From assembly GCA_903893745.1 (NCBI GenBank), contig CAITNF010000006.1, forward strand, positions 117,832 to 181,831: a stretch of 64,000 nucleotides of DNA, read 5' to 3'. Below are positions 21,166-30,386 of the stretch, piece by piece. Within the stretch, counting starts at the first letter, position 1; every line of letters begins with the position of its first letter. The stretch comes from an uncultured Actinomycetes bacterium. GTDB lineage: Bacteria; Actinomycetota; Acidimicrobiia; Acidimicrobiales; RAAP-2. The notes below the pieces were generated by a model that was not told the origin of the DNA, searched no databases, and was given only the letters and a program-made list of their open reading frames with translations. Made by a program: the position numbers and the translations under genes.

Positions 21166-22089
21166 GTGGTTATCATCCGCCAGCTGGAACGGGCCGATAT
21201 TGCGGAAGTGACGCAACGATCGAGTGCACAGTTGGTTCGTGACGCAGAACGAAACCCGATGGTTTCACCACGATTCGATTCTGAGACTCTCGCCGCGGCG
21301 TTCGCTTCGTCCCTGGCCAGCACCTGGGTGGCCCTCGTTGGTGAGCACATTGCTGGTCATCTCTATGGAGCAGTACTCGACGACCCCGCTCAGGGCACTG
21401 GTGCCTGGGTGGGACCAGACGGGGCGTCATTCGACGACGTCACGATATTGCGCGAGCTGTACCTCGTTGCCAGTCAAGCGTGGACGGAGGCCGGTGCGCT
21501 GGCGCACTTCGTGTGGGTTCTCAATGAGGCGTCAGCCCTGGCTGCCTGGCAGTCACTGGGATTTCAACCGGTACACCAACGCGGGGTTTTGCAACTGACG
21601 GCAGCGACCCCACTTGCTATGCCCGATGGTTACCGACTTCGCCGCGCCACGAGCGACGATCTCGACGCCGCGATTCGTCTGACCGCGCTTATCGATCAGG
21701 CTCAAGCCGGCACGATGAGCGGACCAGTTTCGTTGGGGGCAGATGACCTCGCCGACGTCGTAGCCGATTCACTCAACGACCCCGACAATCTCTACTTCGT
21801 CGTTGACGCTGGCAGTGAAACGGTTGGTCAATGCGTGCTCTTTGACTTAGCGCAGCGTCGTGGTTCCTTTGCGCACACGATGCACCTCAGCGCGGTCTCG
21901 GTCGACGAGGCGCATCAGGGCCGAGGTGTCGCTACGGGAATGCTCCACGCAGTATTGGATAAAGCGCGTCGCGGAGGTGCGCAGTTCATAGAGACGAACT
22001 GGCACGTCTCAAATACCCGAGCAAGTCGCTACTGGTTGTCGTTCGGTTTCACGCCCACCTACGTACGCCTACAGCGAACGTCCTCTTAG
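21166..22089 (+). CDS. Tandem GNAT acetyltransferase, two domains
   Basis: 307 residues. The N-terminal half is a degenerate GNAT fold ending NEASALAAWQSLGFQPVHQ. The C-terminal half is canonical, with the CoA loop VDEAHQGRGVATGML and the closing NTRASRYWLSFGF. Such N-degenerate/C-active pairs are known in actinobacteria (MshD is an example of the layout), but specific MshD residues cannot be asserted. The GTG start has TACGGT exactly 6 nt upstream. Its end overlaps the convergent gpx stop by 4 bp. Confidence 0.85.
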   Translation: MVIIRQLERADIAEVTQRSSAQLVRDAERNPMVSPRFDSETLAAAFASSLASTWVALVGEHIAGHLYGAVLDDPAQGTGAWVGPDGASFDDVTILRELYLVASQAWTEAGALAHFVWVLNEASALAAWQSLGFQPVHQRGVLQLTAATPLAMPDGYRLRRATSDDLDAAIRLTALIDQAQAGTMSGPVSLGADDLADVVADSLNDPDNLYFVVDAGSETVGQCVLFDLAQRRGSFAHTMHLSAVSVDEAHQGRGVATGMLHAVLDKARRGGAQFIETNWHVSNTRASRYWLSFGFTPTYVRLQRTSS

Positions 22090-22568
22090 CTGAGCGTGGC
22101 CTCGATGGCTGCAGTCAGAATTGGATCGCTGGGTTCGATGGTCGGCGCAAACCGTTGCACCGAACCATCACCAGACACGAGAAACTTTTCGAAGTTCCAG
22201 CGAATATCACCCGTGTGACCTTCTGCGTCAACTGATTCGCTCAGTTCAGCGAACAACGGGTGACGACCCTCACCGTTGACTTCAATTTTTTCAAACAACG
22301 GAAACGTCACGCCGTACGTAGTCGAACAGAACGTCTGAATCTCCTCGGCGGTCCCGGGTTCTTGAGCTAGGAACTGATTACAGGGGAAACCGACAACGCT
22401 AAAGCCCTGCGCCTCGTAGTGACGCTGCAGTGCTTCGAGTCCTTCGTACTGAGGTGTGAGACCGCATTGGGATGCGACGTTCACCACCAAAAGGCTACGT
22501 CGCTGCAGGAATCCAAGTGAGCTGGCTTCACCGGCGAGAGTAGTAAGTGGAATATCGTAAATAGTCAT
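22086..22568 (-). CDS. Glutathione peroxidase-family peroxidase (thioredoxin-dependent type)
   Basis: 160 residues; reduces H2O2 or lipid hydroperoxides. Peroxidatic Cys35 in NVASQCGLTPQY is Cys rather than selenocysteine. Gln and Trp of the catalytic set appear in FPCNQF and RWNFEKF. Cys81 in QTFCSTTYGVTFPLF matches the resolving cysteine of thioredoxin-dependent members. The ATG has TATCCT exactly 6 nt upstream. Confidence 0.93.
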   Translation of the reverse strand: MTIYDIPLTTLAGEASSLGFLQRRSLLVVNVASQCGLTPQYEGLEALQRHYEAQGFSVVGFPCNQFLAQEPGTAEEIQTFCSTTYGVTFPLFEKIEVNGEGRHPLFAELSESVDAEGHTGDIRWNFEKFLVSGDGSVQRFAPTIEPSDPILTAAIEATLS

Positions 22569-22620
22569 AGAGAGAGGATACCGCGAGGGAGTTTGGCCTC
22601 CCTCGCCCTAGGATTCTCCC

Positions 22621-23568
22621 GTGCTGACCGTGTACATCAAAGATGGCGAACTCGCCCTCGAAGAACGCCCCACACCCAAACCAGGGCCTCACGACGTGGT
22701 CATCACCACACACGCGGCAGGCCTTAACGCCGCTGATTTACTACAGCGAAGTGGTCTCTACCCCGTTCCATCTGGTTGGCCCCAGGACGTGCCGGGCCTC
22801 GAAATTGCGGGAGTAGTGAGCGCCGTGGGCGACGAAGTACGCGAACCACTACTCGGGCGACGAATCTGCGCAATCGTTGGTGGTGGGGGTCAGTCATCAC
22901 ACTGCGTCGTGCCCGCCGAGCATCTCCTTCAAATCCCCGACCAGGTCACGTGGCCTGAAGCGGGTGGATTCGCCGAAGCGTTCACCACCGCGTTTGATGC
23001 TCTCGTCACCCAGGGGCAAATGCGGTCCGGACAACGAGTCCTTATTTCGGGTGCCGCCGGTGGAGTTGGCGTCGCCGCTGTCCAGCTGGCTGCGGCGTGG
23101 GGCACTCACGTGACCGCAGTAACAAGGACCCATGAACACCACGCTGAACTTCGTGCACTGGGCGCCAACGAGACAGTAACGCTGGACGACGTTGCTGACT
23201 TGGCTCCCGTCGACGTTGTTCTTGAACTCATTGGTGCCGCACACCTCGAACTTGTCCAAACGGTCCTTAACCCTTTCGCCCGAGTCGTCGTTATAGGAGT
23301 TGGCAGCGGAGCCCGATCCAACATCAATCTGCTCAACTTCATGCAACGACGAGCCACAATTACTGGCTCAACACTGCGAGCTCGCTCACGAGAAGAGAAG
23401 GCGACCATTGCTGCGCTAATGAACGCCCAAGTACTACCTCTTTGGCTTGATGGCACTCTGCGAGTTCCCGTCGCGCGGACGTTCGATTTGCACGACGTTG
23501 GCGCGGCCTACGACTACTTCGCGACGCCGGGAAAGTTCGGCAAAGTGGTGTTGAGTCTAAATCAGTAG
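22621..23568 (+). CDS. Quinone oxidoreductase-like MDR dehydrogenase
   Basis: 315-residue NADPH-dependent medium-chain dehydrogenase/reductase. The GroES-like N-terminal domain carries AGLNAADLLQRSGLYP, and the Rossmann domain carries GAAGGVGVAAVQLA. Zinc-ligand cysteines are absent, as in NADPH:quinone reductases (QOR, PIG3). GTG start with TAGGAT exactly 6 nt upstream; 52 bp from divergent gpx, and the pair may share a role in redox stress. Confidence 0.9.
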   Translation: MLTVYIKDGELALEERPTPKPGPHDVVITTHAAGLNAADLLQRSGLYPVPSGWPQDVPGLEIAGVVSAVGDEVREPLLGRRICAIVGGGGQSSHCVVPAEHLLQIPDQVTWPEAGGFAEAFTTAFDALVTQGQMRSGQRVLISGAAGGVGVAAVQLAAAWGTHVTAVTRTHEHHAELRALGANETVTLDDVADLAPVDVVLELIGAAHLELVQTVLNPFARVVVIGVGSGARSNINLLNFMQRRATITGSTLRARSREEKATIAALMNAQVLPLWLDGTLRVPVARTFDLHDVGAAYDYFATPGKFGKVVLSLNQ

Positions 23569-23588
23569 AGCAACATTAGATTGGCAAG

Positions 23589-23801
23589 GTGAGTGCACCA
23601 CTTCCCCACCCTTCACGTTGCTCGCCCAATCGTGCAGACTTTCTGACCATTATTCAAGCGCACGAAGAAGCGGTATCGTCGGGGCAACCTACCTACCGCG
23701 ACCCGGCCACCGACTTCATTGTTTTAACGTACGCCACTCACCTTGAGCGAGGATCCTGTTGTGGCAGCGGGTGTCGCCACTGCCCCTTTATTGAGAGTTA
23801 G
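23589..23801 (+). CDS. DUF5522 family small protein
   Basis: 70 residues ending HLERGSCCGSGCRHCPF, the cysteine-rich signature of DUF5522, probably a metal or Fe-S site. The DPATDFIVLTYATH segment before it also fits. The GTG start has TAGATT exactly 6 nt upstream, so it seems to have its own promoter although it follows the quinone oxidoreductase by 20 bp. Its last 4 bp overlap the convergent DHA2 gene. Function unknown. Confidence 0.85.
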   Translation: MSAPLPHPSRCSPNRADFLTIIQAHEEAVSSGQPTYRDPATDFIVLTYATHLERGSCCGSGCRHCPFIES

Positions 23802-25312
23802 TGCGCGCCCGAAGGAACTTCGTCATGCTGGCCAAGGTGATGACGATCGATGTTGGCCATGAAGAAGAAATTCACTGCGGCGATAATTAACATGAGCGAG
23901 CCAAATCGAAACGCCATGTCGTAACCGTGCACGAAAGCCAAATTGTGGAGCGTGAGTTTGCTCAGTCCAGCCTTCGACAGACTTGCTGACGCGAGGTAGG
24001 CCGTTGCACTTGACACCACGATGGTGTTTTGAATGGCCGTTCCAAATGATCCACCCAGCTGCTGGGAAGTTGACAGAACTGCCGAAGCTGCTCCCGTGTC
24101 ACGTTTTTCCACGTTAAACAGTGCGGTTGAGGCGAGCGAGACGAACGTCATACCTAGACCCAGACTCGTCACAATCATTGCCGGCATGACGTGAGCCGCG
24201 TATGAACTCGTTGGATTAATGAAGGAGAGGAACAGCAGTCCTAAGGCTGACATGGTGCAGCCCAAGGTCGCAATGGGACGGGGACCAACCTTAGGTAGAA
24301 GCTGGCTCGCCATCCCGGCTGAAAAAATCACGCCAAGTGAGAATGGCAAGAAAAGGAGGCCTGACTTCACTGCCGAATATCGATGAATATCTTGGAAGTA
24401 GAACGTCATGAAGAGAAACATGCCGTAGATACCAAGTCCGGCGAGAATCTGGGTCAGAAACGAGCCACCACGAATTCGGTCGGTGAGTAATCGAAGTGGG
24501 AGGAGCGGCTGGTCCTTACGACTCTCAATAATGAAGAAAATTCCCAGCAGGGCGAAACCCAATGCCATGTACGGCCACGCTGATGATGAACCCCAGCCAT
24601 CAGTGGAAGCCTGCGCGACCCCGTAAACCACGCTCACCATGCCCGCGGTCGCGCTGAGCGCTCCGGGCACGTCGTAGTGCGGATGTCCCTCAACTTTCGA
24701 CTCACGAACATCGGGAATTGCCAGCACAAAAGCGATGATCGCCATTGGAGTATTTACGAATAGGCACCAACGCCAGGAGAAGTATTGGGTCAAGAGACCA
24801 CCAGCAATCAAACCGATGGCGGCACCAACACCCGACAGCGCGCCGTACACACCGAAAGCTTTGGCCCGCTCCTTCGAATCGGTAAACGTCACAGAGATTA
24901 ACGAAAGGGCTGCGGGTGCCAGTAGCGCACCGAATACTCCCTGCAACGCGCGGGCCCCAAAGAGCATCTGTTGGTTCTGTGCGAAACCTCCAAGCAACGA
25001 GGCGGCGGCGAAACCTACGAGCCCAATCAAAAACGCTTTCTTACGACCCATGTAGTCACCAATTCGCCCTCCCAGCAGTAAGAAGCCACCGAAGGTGAGC
25101 GTGTAAGCCGTGACTGCCCACTGATAGTTCTTCGGCGAGATTGCGAGTCCACCGAGCGCCGCCGGAAGTGCCGCGTGAGGCAGTGCAATGTTGACGATAG
25201 AGGCGTCGAGCACGACCATCAGCTGAGCGATAGCAATTACGAAGAGAGCGCGCCACCGCTTCGGATCTGGCGTATCAGCGTGGACCACGTTGTTAATGGA
25301 CATATCAGACAT
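23798..25312 (-). CDS. MFS exporter, DHA2 (EmrB/QacA) family
   Basis: 504 residues and 14 hydrophobic segments. TM1 motif D1 reads LDASIVNIALPHA, motif A reads GGRIGDYMGRKKAFLIG, and the TM5 antiporter motif C region is GALSGVGAAIGLIAGGLL. This is a drug/proton antiporter type; substrate unknown. An upstream TTG could extend the frame, but the ATG at 25312 follows AAAAGAG and is preferred. No repressor gene is adjacent. Confidence 0.9.
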   Translation of the reverse strand: MSDMSINNVVHADTPDPKRWRALFVIAIAQLMVVLDASIVNIALPHAALPAALGGLAISPKNYQWAVTAYTLTFGGFLLLGGRIGDYMGRKKAFLIGLVGFAAASLLGGFAQNQQMLFGARALQGVFGALLAPAALSLISVTFTDSKERAKAFGVYGALSGVGAAIGLIAGGLLTQYFSWRWCLFVNTPMAIIAFVLAIPDVRESKVEGHPHYDVPGALSATAGMVSVVYGVAQASTDGWGSSSAWPYMALGFALLGIFFIIESRKDQPLLPLRLLTDRIRGGSFLTQILAGLGIYGMFLFMTFYFQDIHRYSAVKSGLLFLPFSLGVIFSAGMASQLLPKVGPRPIATLGCTMSALGLLFLSFINPTSSYAAHVMPAMIVTSLGLGMTFVSLASTALFNVEKRDTGAASAVLSTSQQLGGSFGTAIQNTIVVSSATAYLASASLSKAGLSKLTLHNLAFVHGYDMAFRFGSLMLIIAAVNFFFMANIDRHHLGQHDEVPSGAH

Positions 25313-25393
25313 AAAATCTCTTTTCGGTTCACTAAATTCTAAAGGCTGCAACGGGTGAACGTGACCAATCCCTCTGCCGTGAAAAGATTTCGT

Positions 25394-26512
25394 CTACAGA
25401 AAAGTCTTCAGCAACGTCAAAGGTAAACCAAGGGCTTCGGCAACCGGGCCGTAGGTAATCTGACCGTTCGCCACGTTGACGCCTTCCGCCAACGCGGGGT
25501 CAGCCGAGACGGCCGCTCGCCATCCGTCGCGCACCAGCTCCATGACGTAGGGCAAAGTCGCATTACTTAACGCTGCCGTGGATGTGCTGGGCACTGCCCC
25601 GGGCATGTTGGCCACACAGTAGAAGACACAGCCGTTCACTTCAAAAATTGGATCCGAGTGCGTCGTTGGACGCGTGGCTTCAAAACAACCGCCTTGATCC
25701 ACGGATATATCGACCAGAACTGACCCGGGCCGCATTCGAGCGACTAAGTCATTGCTGACAAGCTTCGGAGCTTTCGCACCAACAACCAACACTGCACCAA
25801 TCACAATGTCCGCGGACATACAGGCCTCTTCGAGAGCCAGCGCGGTTGACGCCAGCGTCTGCACTCGACCATCGAAATGATGGTCGACCTGTCGAAGACG
25901 GTCAAGATTCCGGTCCAAGATGGTGACGTTGGCGTTTAGTCCCGCAGCCAACGTTGCCGCCGCAAGTCCGGCTACTCCCGCTCCAATCACCGTGACGTGG
26001 GCCGGCAGGACTCCAGGTACGCCACTGATCAGCGCGCCGCGTCCGCCACCCGATCGCATCAAGTGATGCGCGCCCATCAATGGAGCCATTCGACCTGCTA
26101 CCTCACTCATTGGCGTGAGCAGAGGCAGTGAGTTATCACTCATTCGCACGGTCTCGTAGGCAATGGCTACGTTGTTCGCGGCCACGAGAGCATCGGTGCA
26201 CTCGCGCGATGCCGCTAAATGGAGGTAGGTAAAAAGAACTTGATTTTCCCTCGCAGCGAGTCTTGGAAACTCGGTCGCGATGGGCTCTTTGACCTTCAGA
26301 ATCATGTCGCTCTGAGCCCACACGTCGTCGACCTTGGGTACGATTTGTGCACCGTTCGATTGAAAATCTGCGTCGGTAATTGACGATCCGACACCCGCGC
26401 CGCCCTCGATCAGCACCTTGTGGCCAGCCCCAACCAGCTCGCGCACGCCCGCTGGCGTCAAGGCCACTCGATGTTCATCCGTCTTAATTTCTTTTGGAAC
26501 TCCGATGATCAT
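25394..26512 (-). CDS. ald: Alanine dehydrogenase
   Basis: 372 residues; interconverts L-alanine with pyruvate plus ammonia using NAD(H). It starts MIIGVPKEIKTDEHRVALTP as in typical Ald. Lys and His of the active site occur in LKVKEP and TYLHLAA, the NAD fold in VTVIGAGVAGLAAATLA, and the conserved Asp in DISVDQGGC. AAAGGA lies upstream of the ATG. It is 33 bp downstream of the APC permease and likely cotranscribed, disposing of alanine formed by the aminotransferase encoded on the other side of the regulatory gap. Confidence 0.96.
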   Translation of the reverse strand: MIIGVPKEIKTDEHRVALTPAGVRELVGAGHKVLIEGGAGVGSSITDADFQSNGAQIVPKVDDVWAQSDMILKVKEPIATEFPRLAARENQVLFTYLHLAASRECTDALVAANNVAIAYETVRMSDNSLPLLTPMSEVAGRMAPLMGAHHLMRSGGGRGALISGVPGVLPAHVTVIGAGVAGLAAATLAAGLNANVTILDRNLDRLRQVDHHFDGRVQTLASTALALEEACMSADIVIGAVLVVGAKAPKLVSNDLVARMRPGSVLVDISVDQGGCFEATRPTTHSDPIFEVNGCVFYCVANMPGAVPSTSTAALSNATLPYVMELVRDGWRAAVSADPALAEGVNVANGQITYGPVAEALGLPLTLLKTFL

Positions 26513-26545
26513 GATGGATCATCCTTTCTGTTAATCAAAGAGTAG

Positions 26546-28033
26546 TTATTCAATCGTGTCGTATGACACGAGTGGTTGGCTGAAGAAGTTCGTCTTATGG
26601 CGCGTAGCCAGCCAGGCCGCTAACAACATGGGCAGTCCGAGAAAGAGCGCCCAGAGATCTGGGTACGCCGACGATCCTCCGGTTGAAAGGACTTCGTAAC
26701 AAACGAATAACAGCGCCAATCCTCCGATAAAGGGCAGATACACCATCGTCAAGTTTGCCCAAAGTCCCTGCCCAATCGTCTTTCGAAATGCCCACGCACA
26801 CGCTAATCCAGTGATGCCGTAGTAAAACGCCACTAGTACGCCGATATTACTGACGAGATTATTGAAGACATCGCTACTCGAAGTCGAAAATGTGGTCAAC
26901 AGAATTCCAAAGAGGGAGAGAAACGAGAGAATTGCCGTACCCACAGCAGGTGTTTTATAGCGTTCGTGAATTGACGCGAACAACTTGGGAAAGACGCCAT
27001 CGCGCGCCATTGAAAGAGTGATACGAGCGGCCGGGAGCAACGTGGTCTGTGTAGTAGCCACGGTTGATGATAAAACTGCAAAAATCATGACGTAACTAGC
27101 CCACGAACCAGCGAACTGCTGACCAAAGTAGAAGAGCACTTCGGTACCTTGGGCCGCAACCGCCGCCGGACCCAGCAACATCTGGGCAGCGACAAAATTT
27201 AAGACGAAGACAAACAGCAGCAGCCACATTGAGATGATTCCGGCTCGACCTGGCACTCGACGCGAATCTTTCGATTCCTCATTGAGATTAAGTGCGGTAT
27301 CCCAACCCCAGAAAAAGAACACGCCGAGGGCCAGCCCACTCGCGGCAGCAGTCCAACCGTGAATTTGCAGTGGGTTGAGCCACGAAAAAGAAAAACCCAT
27401 TGAGTGACGCGGGTGCATCAAAACCACTTTGACAATGCCGCCAATAGAAAACACGACGACGCAGACATACTCGATCACTACCATGACCCACTGCACGTTT
27501 GTTGTCCAGCGAATGCCGTAAATACAGATTACGGTGACAAAAGCTAGCCACAGTGCCGCAACAATTGCTATGTCCTTCGTGTTGGTCACCGCCGACAGAC
27601 TCACAAGATTGAACGCTGAATGAAGAAATTGCAACGTGTAGCCACCCGCGAGCAGCGGAGCGGTGGTGCAAAATAGGACTGACGTCGCAATCTGGACCCA
27701 GCCGTTGAACCAACCCACCGTGGGATGGACCACTTGGCTGAGCCACGAATAGCTCGCCCCGCAACTGGGATTACGCCGATTCAGATGAAAGTATGAAATG
27801 GCAATAAAGAGGACGGGGATAAAAGAAAGAACCAGCACCGAAGGACTGGAGAGCCCGATGCCGCCAATCACGAAGACCGCTGACAGTGTTGAGGCCGACG
27901 AGTAAGCCGGAGCCACCGACGAGACAGCTACTGCGGTCGCGTCAAAAAGGTTCAACTCATCGTGCCGCAGCTGTTGAGTCTCTTCGGCGTCAGGAACTGG
28001 CACGCCGAATGGCCCGAGGACGTCCTCATTCAT
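26546..28033 (-). CDS. APC superfamily amino-acid/amine permease
   Basis: 495 residues with about 12 TM segments. TM1 reads SSVAPAYSSASTLSAVF, and FFFWGWDTALNLNEE marks the TM6 region of the APC family. Its place between ald and the divergent lrp/aminotransferase genes suggests uptake of an amine or amino acid such as putrescine, GABA or alanine. The substrate is inferred from context only. Confidence 0.87.
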   Translation of the reverse strand: MNEDVLGPFGVPVPDAEETQQLRHDELNLFDATAVAVSSVAPAYSSASTLSAVFVIGGIGLSSPSVLVLSFIPVLFIAISYFHLNRRNPSCGASYSWLSQVVHPTVGWFNGWVQIATSVLFCTTAPLLAGGYTLQFLHSAFNLVSLSAVTNTKDIAIVAALWLAFVTVICIYGIRWTTNVQWVMVVIEYVCVVVFSIGGIVKVVLMHPRHSMGFSFSWLNPLQIHGWTAAASGLALGVFFFWGWDTALNLNEESKDSRRVPGRAGIISMWLLLFVFVLNFVAAQMLLGPAAVAAQGTEVLFYFGQQFAGSWASYVMIFAVLSSTVATTQTTLLPAARITLSMARDGVFPKLFASIHERYKTPAVGTAILSFLSLFGILLTTFSTSSSDVFNNLVSNIGVLVAFYYGITGLACAWAFRKTIGQGLWANLTMVYLPFIGGLALLFVCYEVLSTGGSSAYPDLWALFLGLPMLLAAWLATRHKTNFFSQPLVSYDTIE

Positions 28034-28446
28034 CTGGTATTTCGCTTCTCTTGATCATTCGGTACTTTTCGTAGTGCCTACTCAACTTACGCTTCATTCG
28101 GGGGGCGACATGCCCCATTGGCCGGTAATCGTCAGAGCCCGAACCCAAAAGCCCTTGACATAGTTACGGCTCCAAAATCGTTTATGGGGTGAGTGAGCGC
28201 AGTAACTACTCAGTACGCGTTTGACACCACCTACCCTGGGCCGTAATTTCCCGCAAACAACAGGCGCCCCTAGGGCTGCGAGACCACTTTTGCCAAGCTA
28301 AAAGGACTTTTCCAACCTTTAGTTGGTTAATTTACCCGTAAAGAGTACCAAAAATCCCATATAGCGACGATATCCGTCAGTATTTACCCCTATACTGTCC
28401 CTATCCGCAGTCGGTGACCTCACGGTCGTTCGACCAGGAGCAACCA
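28034..28446. promoter_or_regulatory. 413-bp divergent regulatory region with several inverted repeats
   Basis: No credible gene lies here. A TATACT box at 28391-28396 is about 50 bp before the lrp start. TTGACA at 28221-28226 is followed 17 bp later by TAATTT. Inverted repeats upstream of the TATACT box are CCAAC-N5-GTTGG (28312-28326), GGTTAATTTACC (28325-28336, near-palindromic) and TTTAC-CC-GTAAA (28331-28342). GGGGC-N5-GCCCC near 28102-28116 can form a hairpin in the permease leader. The cluster of A/T-rich dyads is where the adjacent Lrp-type regulator would be expected to bind. Confidence 0.45.
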
Positions 28447-28968
28447 ATGCCAGGAACCAAGCCCACACGCAAGAACCTAAAGAACGGCGAGCGAGCAAAC
28501 CTCGAACTTGTCTCGGCACCTTCCTTAATCGACGCGGTGGACCGACAAATAATTGAGTTGCTGCAGCGTGATGGGCGTCGCCCGTATGGTGCGATTGCCG
28601 AACAGGTTGGACTCTCAGAGGCAGCCGTGCGCCGCCGCGTGCAGCGACTACGTGACGCCGGCGTGATGCAAATTGTTGCCATCACCGACCCGTTGCAGCT
28701 CGGTTATGGACGAGAGGCTCTAATAGGAATTCGCGTGCACGGCGACGTTCGCCTCGTCGCCGACAAAATCGCGGCCATTGATGAAGCGAACTACGTGGTT
28801 ATGACTGCCGGAAGCTTTGACATCATCGCCGAAATCATCGCGGTCGACGACGACGCGTTGGTTCATCTACTTAACGACTCAATTCGGAGTATTCCAGGAG
28901 TCACCGAAGTTGAAACATTTCTGTATTTGAAGCTTTCAAAGCAGACCTATGCATGGGGGACGAAGTGA
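28447..28968 (+). CDS. Lrp/AsnC family transcriptional regulator
   Basis: 173 residues. After a basic tail of about 30 residues comes the Lrp HTH domain (VDRQIIELLQRDGRRPYGAI, then QVGLSEAAVRRRVQRL), followed by a RAM/ACT ligand domain (ALIGIRVHGD ... GSFDIIAEIIAVDDDAL). The ATG at 28447 has AGGAG 6 nt upstream; a GTG at 28414 is a less likely start. It is the first gene of the aminotransferase/FAD oxidase operon and faces the permease-ald operon, so it probably senses an amine or amino acid and controls both. Confidence 0.92.
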   Translation: MPGTKPTRKNLKNGERANLELVSAPSLIDAVDRQIIELLQRDGRRPYGAIAEQVGLSEAAVRRRVQRLRDAGVMQIVAITDPLQLGYGREALIGIRVHGDVRLVADKIAAIDEANYVVMTAGSFDIIAEIIAVDDDALVHLLNDSIRSIPGVTEVETFLYLKLSKQTYAWGTK

Positions 28969-30386
28969 CGATTCACGAAATAATTAGCGACGGAATGGCC
29001 GTTGGGGATACTGAACACGAAAGCCATAATTACTCGGAGCGAGCTCGCCGAAACCTTTGGCTCCAGTTCTCGAGAATGGGCGCTTACTCCGAGCACAACG
29101 AAGTGCCAGTTATCGTTCGCGGTGAAGGCACGAAGGTCTTCGACGCGAATGGCACTTCATACTTCGACGGGCTGTCGGGTCTGTTTACCAACTCACTCGG
29201 TCACGGCCGGGCCGACATTGCCGCGGTCGCGGCAACGCAAATGACCGAGCTCGCGTTCTTTCCCCTCTGGACGTACGCCCACCCTCGAGCCGTTGAGTTG
29301 GCCGAAAAACTGGCCCAGCTCGCTCCAGGCGACCTCAATCGAGTCTTCTTCACGAACAGTGGGGGCGAAGCGGTGGAGAGCGCGTGGAAGTTGGCTCGTC
29401 AGTACCACAAACTTCGCGGCGATACCGATCGATACAAAGTCATTAGCCGCGACATTGCCTACCACGGCACCACACTTGGCGCGCTGTCGATCACGTCAGT
29501 TGAGGCGTACCGACGACCGTTCGAACCGTTAGTACCTGGTGCGGTGAAGGTGCCGACTATTAACTTCTATCGGGCCAAGGAACACGGTGACGACCTGGCT
29601 GCCTTTGGCCAATGGTCTGCTCACCAGATCGAAGAAGCAATCCTGCGCGAAGGCCCCGAAACTGTCGCGGCAGTCTTCCTCGAACCTGTACAAAATGCGG
29701 GTGGATGCTTCACTCCTCCACCGGGCTACTGGAAAGCAGTTCGAGAAATCTGTGATCGTTACGGTGTAATCCTCGTTTCCGACGAAGTGATCTGCGCCTT
29801 TGGCCGACTCGGCACTTGGTTCGGAGCAGAAAAGTTTGACTACCAGCCCGACATCATTACTTGCGCCAAAGGAATTACTGCCGGCTATGCGCCGCTCGGG
29901 GCAATGATTGTTTCAGATCGACTGGCCGAACCGTTTCAACACGAGGACACGTCATTTCTTCACGGCTTTACCTGGGCGGGCCATCCGGTCGCGTGCGCAG
30001 TTTCTCTCAAAGTGCTGGACATTATCGAACAAGAGAAGGTGCTCGAAAACGTCCTTTCCCACGAGGCACATTTTCGCCAATCACTGCAGGATCTGCGCGA
30101 TATTCCAATTGTCGGTGACGTTCGAGGAAGCGGTTACTTCTGGGGAATCGAGCTGGTCAAAAATCAAGAGACCAAAGAGTCGTGGGACAGTGAGGCTGCC
30201 GAAAGGTTGCTTAGGGGTTTTGTCTCACCCGAACTCTTTCGCCGTGGGCTGATTTGTCGCGCTGACGATCGCGGTGATCCGGTAATCCAGTTAGCTCCAC
30301 CGCTGATTTCTACACGCGCCGAGATTGACTGGATCGTTGGGACACTACGCGAGGTCTTCACGGAAGCGGCAAAGAAGCACGTGTAA
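28953..30386 (+). CDS. Class III (omega-) aminotransferase
   Basis: 477-residue PLP enzyme of the omega-amine/beta-alanine:pyruvate type. It shows TNSGGEAVESAWKLARQYH, the DEVICAFGRLG strand and the PLP Lys in TCAKGITAGYAPLG. The ATG at 28953 overlaps lrp by 16 bp; a GTG at 28965 would give the 4-bp GTGA overlap common in this genome and is equally possible. With the FAD oxidase downstream and the amine permease opposite, deamination of putrescine or a related amine with pyruvate as acceptor is likely. Confidence 0.92.
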   Translation: MGDEVTIHEIISDGMAVGDTEHESHNYSERARRNLWLQFSRMGAYSEHNEVPVIVRGEGTKVFDANGTSYFDGLSGLFTNSLGHGRADIAAVAATQMTELAFFPLWTYAHPRAVELAEKLAQLAPGDLNRVFFTNSGGEAVESAWKLARQYHKLRGDTDRYKVISRDIAYHGTTLGALSITSVEAYRRPFEPLVPGAVKVPTINFYRAKEHGDDLAAFGQWSAHQIEEAILREGPETVAAVFLEPVQNAGGCFTPPPGYWKAVREICDRYGVILVSDEVICAFGRLGTWFGAEKFDYQPDIITCAKGITAGYAPLGAMIVSDRLAEPFQHEDTSFLHGFTWAGHPVACAVSLKVLDIIEQEKVLENVLSHEAHFRQSLQDLRDIPIVGDVRGSGYFWGIELVKNQETKESWDSEAAERLLRGFVSPELFRRGLICRADDRGDPVIQLAPPLISTRAEIDWIVGTLREVFTEAAKKHV

